From NCBI GenBank assembly GCA_000697355.1, contig JNEN01001260.1, positions 62,001 to 126,000 on the forward strand: a stretch of DNA of 64,000 nucleotides. Reading direction: 5' to 3'. Shown here piece after piece: positions 47,578 to 59,486 of the stretch. Position 1 is the stretch's first letter, and every line of letters begins with the position of its first letter. Made by a program: the position numbers and the translations under genes. The DNA comes from Syncephalastrum monosporum B8922 (Eukaryota > Mucoromycota > Mucoromycetes > Mucorales > Syncephalastraceae). The notes beneath the pieces were generated by a model that searched no databases, was not told the DNA's origin, and was given only the letters and a program-made list of their open reading frames with translations.

Positions 47578-48093
47578 ATGCTTTCCTCTTCTCTTCGCCT
47601 GTTTGCAACAGCATTGGTGCTCGTCCTCGTGGCCAGCCTGGCTCAAGCCGCTCCCCTTAAGCGCTCCATAAACATTCAAGTCAAGTCAGCCTCGTCCTTC
47701 TGCACCTATCTTCCAGCCAAACCCGGTCTGGAGATTGGCGGAACTGAAGGCTCTGCTGAACCCTTCTGCACTGATGCCTCGCTCGCGGGTAGCGCTGGTC
47801 ATGCTATGCCATCAGGCTTTATCAAGACGGCCCATTACAAGAAGAGTTCGACGTACGCTCAGATCACTGGTACTATCAACCGCGCGGCCTACAAGCTCTC
47901 TGCATCGGATGGTGGTGGACAGTATGACAACCGCAACGAAGCTGCTACTTGCAACGGCTACAAATACTGGGTGAACCTCGTCGAGCCTGATATCGAGCGT
48001 TTTTGCATCCGCTGTTGCCAAAATTCCGCGGACTGTAACCTTGGCCGATCCGAGTATGGCTGTGAACGCGTCGTCCCTGGTGACTATAGCTAA
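47578..48093 (+). CDS. Secreted cysteine-rich protein, unknown
   Basis: Intronless ORF of 171 residues. A signal peptide is clear: MLSSSLRLFATALVLVLVAS followed by LAQA and a predicted cut before AAPLKR; KR may also be a Kex2-type site. The mature part has eight cysteines (SFCTYLP, PFCTDAS, ATCNGYKYW, then FCIRCCQNSADC and YGCERV), consistent with four disulfides. The sequence contains GGGQYDNRNEAATCNGYKYW and ends VVPGDYS. Similar secreted proteins seem widespread in fungi, but I know of no function. A TATA box 74 bp upstream and lack of introns fit a highly expressed gene. Confidence 0.75.
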   Translation: MLSSSLRLFATALVLVLVASLAQAAPLKRSINIQVKSASSFCTYLPAKPGLEIGGTEGSAEPFCTDASLAGSAGHAMPSGFIKTAHYKKSSTYAQITGTINRAAYKLSASDGGGQYDNRNEAATCNGYKYWVNLVEPDIERFCIRCCQNSADCNLGRSEYGCERVVPGDYS

Positions 48094-51053
48094 ATCAAGA
48101 ATGATCCTGCGCATATACTGCATACGTACATACTTGCACGCTTACTAGGGCGAATCTGTTGTATATTTTCTCTCTCTCTCGCCATCAGCCTTTCTCCACT
48201 CCACCATTATCATTTTGTCATCTAAATATCTAACAATCTGTGAATAAATCCATCCCATTCCTTTCATGTAAAAAGAATGCTAGTATGACCACTGTTAGCT
48301 TCGTTTTGAATTCTTACTCATTCTCTGTGCTTTTTCTCACTATTTCCTACCACGTTACATCTTTTATAGTTATTTTTACTCTATCATGACTGCTGAAAAC
48401 CTCGATTTCATTCTCATGCTAGGTCCAAGGACAAATAAGTGACCACACTTAGTCTATGGGGCAATATGACGTATACGATGCAAAATGATCAACGGGTGCA
48501 ACTGTAGAGGGCGTATTACTCGGATAGGACAAGGCTGGTCCATAGATTATACTGCTAAAGTCGAGGAAAATCGACATTCTTTGACTACTGAGCAACAAGT
48601 GTGAGGATAGGATTGCATCATCTTCCCTATAATCAAAGTCACAGAGGTGTTTGTGTGCACCACAAAATCCCATTTTTTCTTTCTTTTTTAGCACTGTTCG
48701 CAAACTGAAAACACACAAAAAAAAACCAGGATAGCCGCGTTTGGTATCTCATTCCGGCTTTCGGATTTTCTCGGCACATTTGGAAAAGTGGAGAGTGATG
48801 TATATCGCCACTACTGCGTCGTGTGGTTGCATTCAAAATCATGAATCACGATTATGAACTGGGTTATACATCTCTGATACTGCAGTTGTGGCCGCGATTT
48901 CTTAGGATTACGCACCTCAATCCATTCTGAGCTGAATTTGGGCAAGTTTGGATCCGTCCCCATGCTTCGTGACGCGCGAAGCAACACTAAGTTTTTGGGT
49001 CCAAGGAAAAACATTCCTGCTGCTTTCACACGATAGTTCGTGTAACGTTACAAAAGATCGCCTTGCCTGCCGAAAAAGTTTCATCAAAAGCATATGCGAT
49101 ATGCTGCATAAAACATGGCATTTATCATCTACACTGGCGAAACTGGTCCCAACAAATCAGCTCAGTTGGCATGTAAAAATATATGTCAGTGGCGATCACC
49201 GCAACAGACTTATTTTATAGTCCCTGATTTAGCACATGTTGACGAACGGCGATCAGACTCAGCCGCCAAATATGCGGCTAGTGTAAACAAAGGTCCCTGT
49301 CCACGGACCTCACCTATGATATTCTCATCGTGATCACTCTCCGCGAGCTTTGCAGAGGGATATTGTATCACTATAGCCATAACTAAGAGGTGAGTCAGCC
49401 ATAATTTATTCCTCACTGGTACCATAATCAAGTATCACTGTGTATAGATTACACGCGTATTTGAACAGTACTGAGACGGACGCGAAGGGATCGCACGCTT
49501 TTTTGGTAACCATATTGACTGACTGTGCGCATCATGTCTTCATTATTTTTACATGAAGTATTTGGTAGCGTATCCCTTTTTCTGATTGAGCACATTATAA
49601 AAGAATTAGTTGATAACCGGGTGACGGGAGTAATGCATTGTTATAGCCCCAATTTCTTGCTAAAATGAAGATGGACGCACACACAAACGAGAAATGTATA
49701 AGCTGGAATACTGTATATGTAAAGTAGAATCGCGTGTGTCAACAACACCTGGATATGGTACTTCACTACTGTCGTTTTCTCTCTGTCCACATTTGACTTG
49801 TACTAACTTCTACTGTCGGGCTTGCACGTAAAGTCGATAATCCTGTTGAGACAATAATTTCCGTACCAAGGGTTTCTCGCATCGATGCCTATATTATATC
49901 AAGCTATTATCACTCAATGAAGGACATCTGACTCTTGTCTCTGGCACTTAGATGTACCTAATATGCATGAAAGAAGTAAGAGCATAGTAGATCATAAGAA
50001 GGGTGACTCCGTGGCAGCTCTAAGCTCCAGAATGTTTTAAATTATGTGATCGATTCTGTCACAACCACGCTCAAAGACAAGTAGCATAGAACTTCAAGTG
50101 ACCCGCCACAGTTAATAAACCTTTTCCTGCTGTATTATCCAATTTTCTTTTTAAAAATTTTCGTGGCGGCAACATTCAAGTCGATCCTAGCCATCATTTG
50201 CCATGGATCATATCCCAGCAAATAATGATAACCCGCTACGGATCAATGGCTACGCGAACGGTATAAATGATTGAGACGCACAAAGAAAGCTCAATGTAAG
50301 CAATGTGTGTTTAAAGCAAATCTTAGGAGCAAAGATGAGATATTCAGTCTTTTAGACACGGAAGCCAGATAATGCAAAGCATTGTTAAACGAACGAGAGA
50401 ACGAAATCGTTGAACTTAAAGAGCACTTTTGGGCAACCCCAGCATCAAGTCGAAATAGCTACGGAAAGATAACAACTTCTACATTCGAGCGAGTGTTCCT
50501 CCATTACATGCAACTGATAAATTTTTCAGGTCAGTTTCAGTGTCAAAATGGGGAAGCGTGGCAGGAGAGTGTTCATCTTCGGCTAGGGAACAGTGATATA
50601 GCAAGTAGGAAGGGCAAGATATTCTCGGTCAGTTTCAGCAGAAAATGCACAGCTACAACAGGAGAACGACTGTCTTTGGAAGTAGTACAATATTCTACAC
50701 AGCAAAGAATTGAATTCTCTACCACAAGTGTCGACGCAAGCGGACGAGCGCAGCAACACAACATAGCTCTTGCAGGAGAACAATAGAATCCTTCTGGGAC
50801 AGGTTGAAGAGGCGTGAGACTTCACTCAATTAGCAGAGAATTACTTAACTGAGCTGAAAAATACAAAGCAAGTACTTTTCGATTCTGCTTTATCATCGAA
50901 AGGTAAAGAATACACATTAGATTTTGGTGGATAGTGTTGCCATTTGATGTGCAGAGGAAGCTGAGCTCAAAATTTATGAATGAATAGAAGTGCGCAGACG
51001 CGTCTCGAACAAATTCGCTGCTTGCTTCTTCAGACAAACACGACACGATCTCG
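48094..51053. other. 3-kb gene-poor region
   Basis: AT-rich sequence with only short ORFs and one coiled-coil-like relic (50370-50930). No RNA gene or transposon ends recognised. The right end contains the CSE1 promoter. Confidence 0.5.
50370..50930 (+). pseudogene. Possible decayed coiled-coil gene
   Basis: Two frames alternate between coiled-coil-like pieces. LLNERENEIVELKEHF reads in one frame. AENAQLQQENDCLWK and, after a stop, LLQENNRILLGQVEEA and LAENYLTELKNTKQ read in another. Stops and shifts separate them, and no GT..AG introns join them convincingly. One frame (50382-50786) is open for 134 codons. It may be a gene fragment; no family is identified. Confidence 0.3.
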
Positions 51054-54000
51054 ATGGAGAACAACGATCAAGCCTACGCTGCTCTCCAGCAATACCTCCA
51101 GCAAACCCTGAACCCGGCCACCCAGAAGGAGGGTAAGTCTCTTCTTTGCTCTTCCTATCCTCTCTATCTAACGTACAAAAAAAAATAAAATAAAATAAAA
51201 TAAAAAACCAACGACAGCCGAGCACCAGCTGGCCGCAGTCGAGGTTCAACAGGGTTTTGGATTGCTACTGCTACGTCTCGTTAGTGACGAAGCCGTGGAT
51301 CCTACTCTTCGATTCGCTGGATCCGTCTACTTTAAGAACTATATCAAACGAAACTGGGTTCCTGTAGGTCACAATCACCCTCACTTGTCCATTCAGTCCA
51401 TTGACAGCACGTCTTTATTTATGTCCAAAGGAAAACGAGAATGAAGACAAAATCGCGCCTCAGGATCGAATGACCATCAAGGCTCAAATTGTTCAGCTCA
51501 TGATCAGCGTTCCTGACAAGATTCAGCTCCAAGTCAGCGATGCTTTGACCATCATGGCTGAGGAGGACTTCCCCGAAAACTGGGACAGCCTTTTGCAGGT
51601 ATTCCCGATATTACTTGTGGGAGTAACACACCGTTAACTGGTGTTTACAGGATCTCATCAGCCGCTTGAGTCCTACTGACTACCGAGTTAACAACGGTAT
51701 CCTTCAAGTCGCTCACTCGATTTTCAAAAGGTATTCCTGTGCACGCCAGGTGTGCTTTGCATGATTATATTCACTGTGTATTTTTTTTATCATAGATGGC
51801 GCTCTCACTTTGAGTCCAATTCGCTTATGTTGGAGATCAAATACGTTCTTGACCGGTTCTGTGAGCCCTACATGCAGCTCTTCCAGGTAAACAAAATAGG
51901 ATACAGTGAATGAAATTTCTCAAACTTCCCTTCCAAAGATCACCGACAGACTGATCAACGAAAATGCTGCTAATGAGGGTGCTCTCAAGCAGCTCTCGGT
52001 CTCGCTGAACCTTTTGATTAAGATTTTCCATGACCTCAACTGCCAGGATCTCCCTGAGTTCTTTGAGGACAATATGCAGTTTTTCATGGAGCAGTTCCAG
52101 AAATACCTCATCTATGGTAATGTTCTCCTCGAAAGTCAGGTAAGACAAGGAAAAGGCCATATTCACGGCAGACATAACTCATATCTCGTCTTTTAGGATG
52201 AAGACGAGGCCGGCCCGCTCGAAAAAATCAAGACAAGCATATGTGAAGTCTTGGAGCTTTACACACAAAAGTACCTGGAAGATTTCCATATGCTAAACAA
52301 TTTTGTGCCGATTGTCTTTGACTTGCTTGCCAGTCGGGGTCATGAGGCCAAGAATGACACTGTAAGTATCTCTCATCCATATTCCATCCACAATGCTCAC
52401 TATGATTGTAGCTCGTCTGCAAAGGTTTATCGCTTTTGACATGTATGGTAAAGACGGAGAATGTGTCGGGCGCGCTTTTGGCTGGCGACACTCTGAAGAG
52501 CATGTGCGAGAAGATTGCGCTTCCCAACATTGCTATGCGCGGTAAATCATATATTATTCAAAATAAGGCAAATGTGTATTCATCGTGCATATCCACATAG
52601 AATCGGACGAAGAGCTCTTCGAAGACAACCCGATCGAATACATTCGCCGTGATTTGGAAGGCTCAGGTACAGCAGCTGATGACCAAAGAAGACACATTTT
52701 CTTATTCCACCTAGATACCGACACTCGCCGCCGTGCGGCTGCCGATTTCATCCGTGGTCTGATGGAGCGTCTGGAAGCTCAAGTGACAGAAATCATGTCG
52801 CAGTATATCCAGCATTATCTTCAGGTTCTTTTTTCCAGTTATACGACAAAGTGTTTTTACTAATCCACAATATATTGTAGCGATATGCTGCTAGCCCCCA
52901 GGATCATTGGAAGGACAAGAACACCGCCATTTTCTTGCTCGTAGCTATCGCTGCACGCTCGTCCACGGCTTCGGTAATTATACACTTTTGTCGCTTTATC
53001 GTATCGATTTTTTATATTCATAATTGTCGTGTGCATAGTATGGTGTGACCAAGACAAACTCGCTCGTTAACATTGTTGACTTCTTCTCGCAAAATGTTGT
53101 CATCGATCTGCAGAGTGGACCTAACGAAGGCAATCCTATCCTTAAGGTTGATGCTATCAAGTATCTGTACACGTTCCGCAGTCAGGTAATCCACTCAATT
53201 TGACATGACATATACGATGAGCCTAAATCATTACTATTATAACAGCTCAACAAAGAGCAACTCCTTTCTGTCTTTCCTTTGCTCGTCAAGCATCTGGAAA
53301 GCACCAACTACGTGGTTCACACGTACTCAGCTATTGCTATTGAGCGCGTTCTCTTTATTCGAGAGGGCAAGAGTATGCTGTAAGTGCAATATTCACACGT
53401 AGGAGGAAACTAGTTATTCATCAGAATCTGTAGGTTCACGTCAGGAGATGTCGCGCCTTATGCCGAGACACTTTTATCTCAGCTTTTCAAGCTTATCGAG
53501 GCAGGCCAAACACCAGAGAAGCTTTCTGAGAACGATTATCTTATGAAGAGTAAGTTCAGCTGATTCAGACAGTTGCAGCGGCTCATCAGTTATAAAGCGG
53601 TCATGCGAGTTATTATTACTTGCCGTCAAGATATGGTGACCTATGTGAATGTCATCATGGGCAAACTCACTAGCATACTTGGTGTTGTCAGTCAAAACCC
53701 GAGTAACCCGCGCTTCAATCACTATATCTTCGAGAGTATCGGTGCTCTTATTCGGTTAGTAGTATATACTTCAAGCGACTAGTTTTATTGATGTTGGTCT
53801 TTATTTTCGTGGTATAGTTTCATTTGCCCTATCTCTGAAGGAGCCGTCTCTGAATTTGAGAACCTGGTATTTGGTCCTTTCCAGGTCATTTTAGCACAGG
53901 ATATCCAAGGTAAGTCAACGCAACTTCTACTATGCGCGATTAATGGTCCCTCGTAGAGTTCAAGCCGTATGTCTTTCAGCTCATGGCCCAACTTCTTGAG

Positions 54001-55078
54001 CAGCACAAGGGCCAAGATTTGTCAGACGCTTATACTTCTTTGCTGAACCCCATCCTCCAGCCCCAAGTCTGGGATCCTGGTAAGTGCATGTCACAGGGAA
54101 AGGACGGCCTGTTTACACATGGATGTTTTTGAACTAGCCAACACCCCGGCATTGGTGCGACTTGTGCAGGCGTATCTTTCTAAGGGCATCAACACGCTGT
54201 TGGCACAAAACAAACTGGAGCCTATCCTGGGTATCTTCCAGCAAAAACTCATCAACTCCCGTCACAATGACTTCTACGCCCTACAGCTCCTCAGCAGCAT
54301 CACTAAATATGTTCCGTCGAATGTGTTGCTGAACTATCTTCCCGTTCTGTTGACGTCCGTCCTGACCCGGTTACAATCCAAGAAGAAGAATAACAGCATG
54401 GTCTTTGACAAGTTCACTCGCAGCTTTACGCAGTGGATCTGTCTTTTCTGCGTCTTGGACTCTCAAGGCGGTCCTGACAATCTTATCCGCGTATTTGACA
54501 ATATTCAACCAGGGTAAGTGTCAACATCCTTCATCAGAAATTTGGCTTATACGCCCTTATGTAGACTGTTTGGCCAGATCATTACCCTGTTTGTTGTGCC
54601 AGACTTGAACGCGCTGCGTGAGCCTGTGGACTACAAGACCTGTAGTATCGGTATCGCACGTCTACTCACTCAAAGCCAACTTCTACTGGAAGGAGCGTAT
54701 GCAACGCAGGTATGGCCCAAGGTATTCACTGGCCTGTTGGGGATGCTTGAGCTTCCCCCCAACACGAACGAGGACGGACCGGACGAGTTCTACCTGCTTG
54801 ATTTGGAAGAAACGGGCTACCAAGCTACGTATGCGCGTCTGTTCACATCGAGCCCTGTGCGCGAGGACCCGACTGCATCATACCCTGCGTGCCAGGTTTA
54901 CTTGGTGCAGCAACTTGTATCCATGCCACATGAAAAGCGCACCTTGGTACGTGTATCTAGACAAGCTCGCATGATGCTCTAATACCAGATTTAGGTGAAA
55001 TCGCTTCTACCCCCCGAGGCAAATCAATTCCTGCCAAAGTACTTTGAGGCTGCAGGTGTGCCCATGGACAGGCTGTAA
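51054..55078 (+). CDS. CSE1: CSE1/exportin-2, importin-alpha re-export receptor
   Basis: Nuclear transport receptor that, with Ran-GTP, returns importin-alpha to the cytoplasm. It is an all-helical HEAT-repeat protein of about 960 residues in many exons. The N-terminal importin-beta domain reads [20 protein letters not shown] and [17 protein letters not shown]. The CSE1 core follows: [80 protein letters not shown] and [11 protein letters not shown]. The C-terminal domain carries [19 protein letters not shown], and the end is [12 protein letters not shown] 51054 is the start giving the expected N-terminus. The splice that yields DTDTRRRAA skips the short in-frame stretch near 52669-52718. Confidence 0.93.
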
Positions 55079-55305
55079 CTCACTTTTTCGCATCATCACT
55101 TCACTCCCTTGTTATAAACATGTTCTCCCCTACCCACCCCACCCCACCCTACCCTACCCCAGATCAATGGAACACAGGACAACGTGATCCAGATGAATCC
55201 AGATTACAAACACGAACTCAATCCCCCCTTTTCTACTGTTTGTCGCAGTATTCATTCAATAAACGAAGCTAGCAGTGCTGTCAGGCACCACCCTCTACAT
55301 ATTCA
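55079..55305. other. CSE1-NOC2 spacer with C-rich run
   Basis: 227 bp between two co-directional genes. It includes an imperfect CCCACC/CCCTA run (about 55130-55161), then an AATAAA-like signal at 55257-55262. Confidence 0.5.
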
Positions 55306-57834
55306 ATGCCCGCCGGGAAAAAAAAGGAATTAAAAAAAAAAGTTGGCCGCGAAGTTGACACTTTTGACATTCAGACCAGATTCAACATGGCAAGGGGAGC
55401 CAACAAACAGACGATCAAGTTCCAAAAGAAGAACTTGAAGCGGACGATTGAGCGTAGACGTCAGACGAGCAAAGTGAGAAAGCAGATCCTTGAACGAAAA
55501 GAGAAGCAGAGAGCAAAGCAGTACAAGGAGAAAGGTAAATCGCTGGGATCCGAGCGATCGAACGTACGATCTAACCCTGTTCCAGACGCGAAGGCCGAGA
55601 AACCAAAAGACGACACCAACGAGAATAGGTAATGCACAGTGTGATCGAGTGTAAAGCTGATCTGACCCGAGATCGTACGGTATTAGCTCGGATGCGCAAG
55701 TGCAGAATACGGCTGAGTACTTTTGCGACTTCAGCTTAAAAGCCGAAGAGCCCTTGGACTTGAGCGACGATGAAGTAAGAGCGCAGTATACGGCACTAGC
55801 GCCTCTTGAGACTCACGTATAACATGAATAGGAGGAGGATGTGAACGGCCTAGAGCAATTTACCGCGGTCGAAAACGATCAGGACGACGACGAGATGGAA
55901 GCGGATGAAGAAAGCGAAGAAGAGGACTACGACGACGATGAAGATGACGACGAGGATATGGAAGAGGACGATGAGGACGATGAGGACGAAGATGATATGG
56001 AGGAAGACGACACAGAGGATAGCGCCCAGGTCGTGACAAAAGAGATGGTGCAGCAGTGGGCCAAGGACGTGAAGAAAAAGTCTCCCGATGCTTGGAAGCA
56101 GCTTCTGCTCGCGTTACGCGGTGCAGCTCGATCAGAAGAGGAGACGGGAGTCGCTTACACGTACCGTCTGGACAATTACAAGCTTTCCTGCAAGGTCGCC
56201 AAGCTTGCGATTGAGTATGCATACCCCATCCTGAGTCAACACTTGATCACGTCCAAAAACCACAAGATCCCACAGAAGACAAAGTACTGGCCCAAGTTTG
56301 AGAAAGCTATCCATTTGTTTTTCAACAATACTGTGCGGTTCCTGCGTGACTTGGAGGATGAGTCGTTACTCGCCTTTGCCTTGACTGCTCTCGAGAAGTG
56401 TGCCATATATTTTGGCACTTTCACAAAGGCGTGCAATGCCTACTTGAAGGTAAGAAAATTCACCTGGCTCCAGCATGATAATCGGATCTATATTCATTGT
56501 TTGAAATAGGTTCTTCTTGATCGGTGGTCCGACAGCAGCTTGTCATCCGAAACGCGTCAGTTGTGTTATAGCGCTCTCCGTACCTTTGCCACGACTGCCC
56601 AGGATGCTGAGAAGAACGGTTATATGCCTCATGCGCTCAAGGGCGTGTACCTTGTGTTTGCCAAGAGATCCACCAAGATGTCCGAAACAACGTTGCCGCT
56701 GACGAAGGAAATGGCGGAGCAAGCGGCTGACCTGTATGCAGCTAATCTAACAGAGGGTCAGCGTCATGCACATGTCTATATCCAACAGCTGGCGAACCAT
56801 TTGAAGGCAGCCAAGAAAGCACAGACAGTTGAAATGTTTAAAAAGGTTTATACATGGCAGTATGTGTGCTGCTTGGACTTTTGGGCCGGTGTCCTTGGCG
56901 TGACGTGCGATCCGTCACAGACAGGCGGTGCGTCTACCATGCAGGCTCTTGTACAGCCTCTCGTGGAGCTGGTTTTACACACTATCAAGTAAGCGGAGCA
57001 ACCGATTTGGATATGTGAATAACCTTGGTTCTTTATTTTTTTTTTTCAGACTTAATCATGTTCAGAGCTTCCTGCCTCTACGCCTGCATCTTATCAAAAC
57101 ACTTATCGGCTTGGTGGATGCAACTGGTTTCTTTGTACCTCTTGCACCCTTGATCTTCGAATTCAACATCGACGGCCGACGAGGTCGCACTACTGACTCA
57201 GAAGAACTCCCGCCCTTTGACATGGATTTGCATTTGAAAACACCGCCCGCATATCAGCATACCAAAATATATCAAGTAAGAAGGAGTAATAAATTACGGT
57301 ATGTGATTTACTGACATGTCCCTTCTTAGGATGCCGTTCTGACCGCATTCTTTGACAATCTCCTCGACTTTTATGCCTGTTTTGGCTTGTCCATTGCCTT
57401 CCCCGAGCTCGTCATCCCAGCGATCAGTCGAGTAAGTGGTGTGCTGCCTTGGCGTGATAGTATGTGAAACTCATGATATTCAATCTTAGCTTAAAGAGAG
57501 CCAAGGTCGGGTGAAGAACACAAAATTTGCTAAGCCCATGCGCATGCTGATCGAAAAGGTACAAATTCCTGCTGGATATCCAATCATTGCGATACTGAAC
57601 CTATTTATTTAGTTGGAAGCTCACAAGAATTATATCGAACAAAAGCGAGCGAACGTCGAGTACAGTGCAACTAAACTAGAAGAAGTCAATGCATTTTTGC
57701 GCAATACGCCGTTTGAAAAGACACCCTTGGGTGGGTATCTTGTCAATAAACGATCGTAAGAGTTGTATTTTAGAGACAATTACATGACGCTGTGTTGCAA
57801 ACGTACGCAAATTGTGAGCCCCGGTATGAAATGA
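55306..57834 (+). CDS. NOC2: NOC2, nucleolar complex protein of 60S ribosome assembly
   Basis: Ribosome biogenesis factor that forms Noc1-Noc2 and Noc2-Noc3 complexes moving pre-60S particles from nucleolus to nucleoplasm. Order: a basic, coiled N-terminus (IKFQKKNLKRTIERRRQTSK), a short exon (TAEYFCDFSLKAEEPLDLSD), a long Asp/Glu tract (about 55875-56015) and then the Noc2 domain. Diagnostic blocks are TKEMVQQWAKDVKKKSPDAW, TKYWPKFEKAIHLFFNNTVR, HVYIQQLANHLKAAKKAQTV, YTWQYVCCLDFWAGVLG and the C-terminal NAFLRNTPFEKTPLG. The last short exon gives a DNYMTLCCKRTQIV tail ending at 57834; its donor (two overlapping GT options near 57730) is uncertain. Human NOC2L has a longer tail. Confidence 0.92.
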
Positions 57835-57971
57835 GACGTGAATACAACCCCAACATCTAAGAATTCCCATCTGGAAACTCCGAGTCGTGCGCTTGATACT
57901 GTACAATGGATCTATTATATATTTTTTGGGATGTATTGAAGAAACAAAAACACAAACGAGCTTCTTTACAC

Positions 57972-58602
57972 TTAAGCGGTCGCAGGTTCGGCCTTGTCTT
58001 GCTCAACCTTTTCTTTGCCACCCAAACTATGGCACGTACAAGACGATTCAGTTGAATATCATACACAACAGGGCGTGGAAAGTCGACTTACTGGTTGTAG
58101 TTGATATAACGGTAGCCCTGAACCAACTGAGCAACCTCGTTCGTTGCGTGACACGCAAAGAGAAGATAGTTCTTAGGCTGGACGGCAAGGGCAAAGCGCA
58201 TGAACAGACCCGAGTAGACGCAGAGAGCTATGCAGAAAGGTTAAATAAGTGTTATATAAGAGCCAAGCAAGACAACATACCGGCAGTCATGTTGCCCGAA
58301 ATGTAAGCGGGGTCCTTCTTCCAGTCAGCAATGGCAGCCAAAGGAATACCCCAGTTAGCAACCGGGCCCCAGAAATGCTATCGGAGAGGACAGTAATGAG
58401 CCTTTTGAATATATAAACAAACGAACATTATAACGAGATTGATTGACATACGGTGCTGTAAACGTGAAAATAAGGACAATGAGTACACATTCCATAGCAT
58501 AACATAGATAGAGTTTCGTTACCTCATCAGGTAGTTTCTGAACTCCTTGGATGAGAGCTTTTGAATGAAGCGGTTGGCAACGGATCCTGAGGCCTGCGAC
58601 AT
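57972..58602 (-). CDS. MPC1: Mitochondrial pyruvate carrier subunit 1 (MPC1)
   Basis: Inner-membrane subunit that, as a heterodimer with MPC2-type proteins, imports pyruvate. Five exons (58602-58523, 58455-58452, 58377-58281, 58227-58092, 58026-57972) give 123 residues in frame. The sequence reads [80 protein letters not shown] and [32 protein letters not shown], the NMT helix and [10 protein letters not shown] are family invariants. Exon 2 is 4 nt long (CACC), yet without it the invariant STH cannot be encoded. The C-terminal tail is acidic ([11 protein letters not shown]). The gene converges on NOC2 with 137 bp between stops. Confidence 0.93.
58452..58455 (-). other. 4-nt microexon (CACC) of MPC1
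   Basis: Minus strand: acceptor TTTACAG, then CACC, then donor GTATGT. Exon 1 ends ATGAG (58523) and exon 3 starts CATTTCTGG (58377). AG + CACC + CAT gives Ser-Thr-His of the invariant LMSTHFWGP. Introns are 67 and 74 nt. Confidence 0.85.
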
Positions 58603-59486
58603 GTTGGGAAAGAACGGGAGTTTGGAGGGATGCTCGCCGCTGATGGGTATTTTTGTTTTTGGAAAGCCGATGCCGCGATTTTGCCCGGGCTGGATTATTA
58701 TCCGTGCGATTTACTAGCATCATACTCGTCATCAAGAAGTACTACCTCCTTGATTGTCCGTATATGTCTCTCCAGTGATCGACTGCTGCCTTTACTTATA
58801 CGTAAAAGTAAGGGCATGGCTTCCGACAGTTTCACTGCTCATGATATGACGTGTCAAGATGATACCATGTAGAAAAGAAAGCCATGTCCCAATTAAAGGG
58901 AGATGGATATTGCCGGTCGCATACATCAAAAAACCATAGACTTCACCTGCCCTGTCGCAAAAATAGATGCAGCTATGTCACGTGTAGCTGGGTACCAGCC
59001 ATACTACAAATGTGGTAACAAATCTAGCACTTTGATAATGCCGCACATCCAGCCTCTGGCCGTAACCATAGTGTTTTGCTCCATTAAGCTATTTAGACTC
59101 TGGTAGCAGCACCACTGACACATCCTTTGCCCATGATCTTCTTGCTCCACAGAGAACTGTTAAGCTTATGCAGAAGTAATCTTTACTATCTCCTTAATGG
59201 AGATGACGGCAGCGCTGAAGAGAGCGAGTTTTAGTCATTCGCAAACGTCCTTTGAATGTGTGCATTTGACAAAGTTTCTCTATTCCTCATCTATACTTTA
59301 AAAAATGTGGTATAGTACACGCATAACATGCATTACCGATGTGCGTGGCAGAAAACTATGTGTGTGGCATTGTTCTCCTTCAATTTCTGCCACACATATT
59401 GTGGTTCCCTATCCTATATATCGAGCAGACATAGATAAGAGCGAGAGATAAGTATTTAGACAGAGATATTTTATGCATTAGAGTAG
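58603..59486. other. Spacer between MPC1 and the HD-domain gene
   Basis: 884 bp; MPC1 promoter on the left, 3' flank of the HD-domain gene on the right. No gene or repeat supported. Confidence 0.5.

Noticed and set aside
40094..49333. Similar peptides ARYAASV (40190 region) and AKYAASV (49270 region) as pieces of one repeat family
   Set aside because: Only about seven residues match and the surrounding DNA does not align by eye; too little to call a repeat.
55130..55161. CCCACC/CCCTACC run resembling telomeric repeats
   Set aside because: Irregular, very short, and inside a spacer between two intact housekeeping genes; the unit is not the TTAGGG-type repeat.
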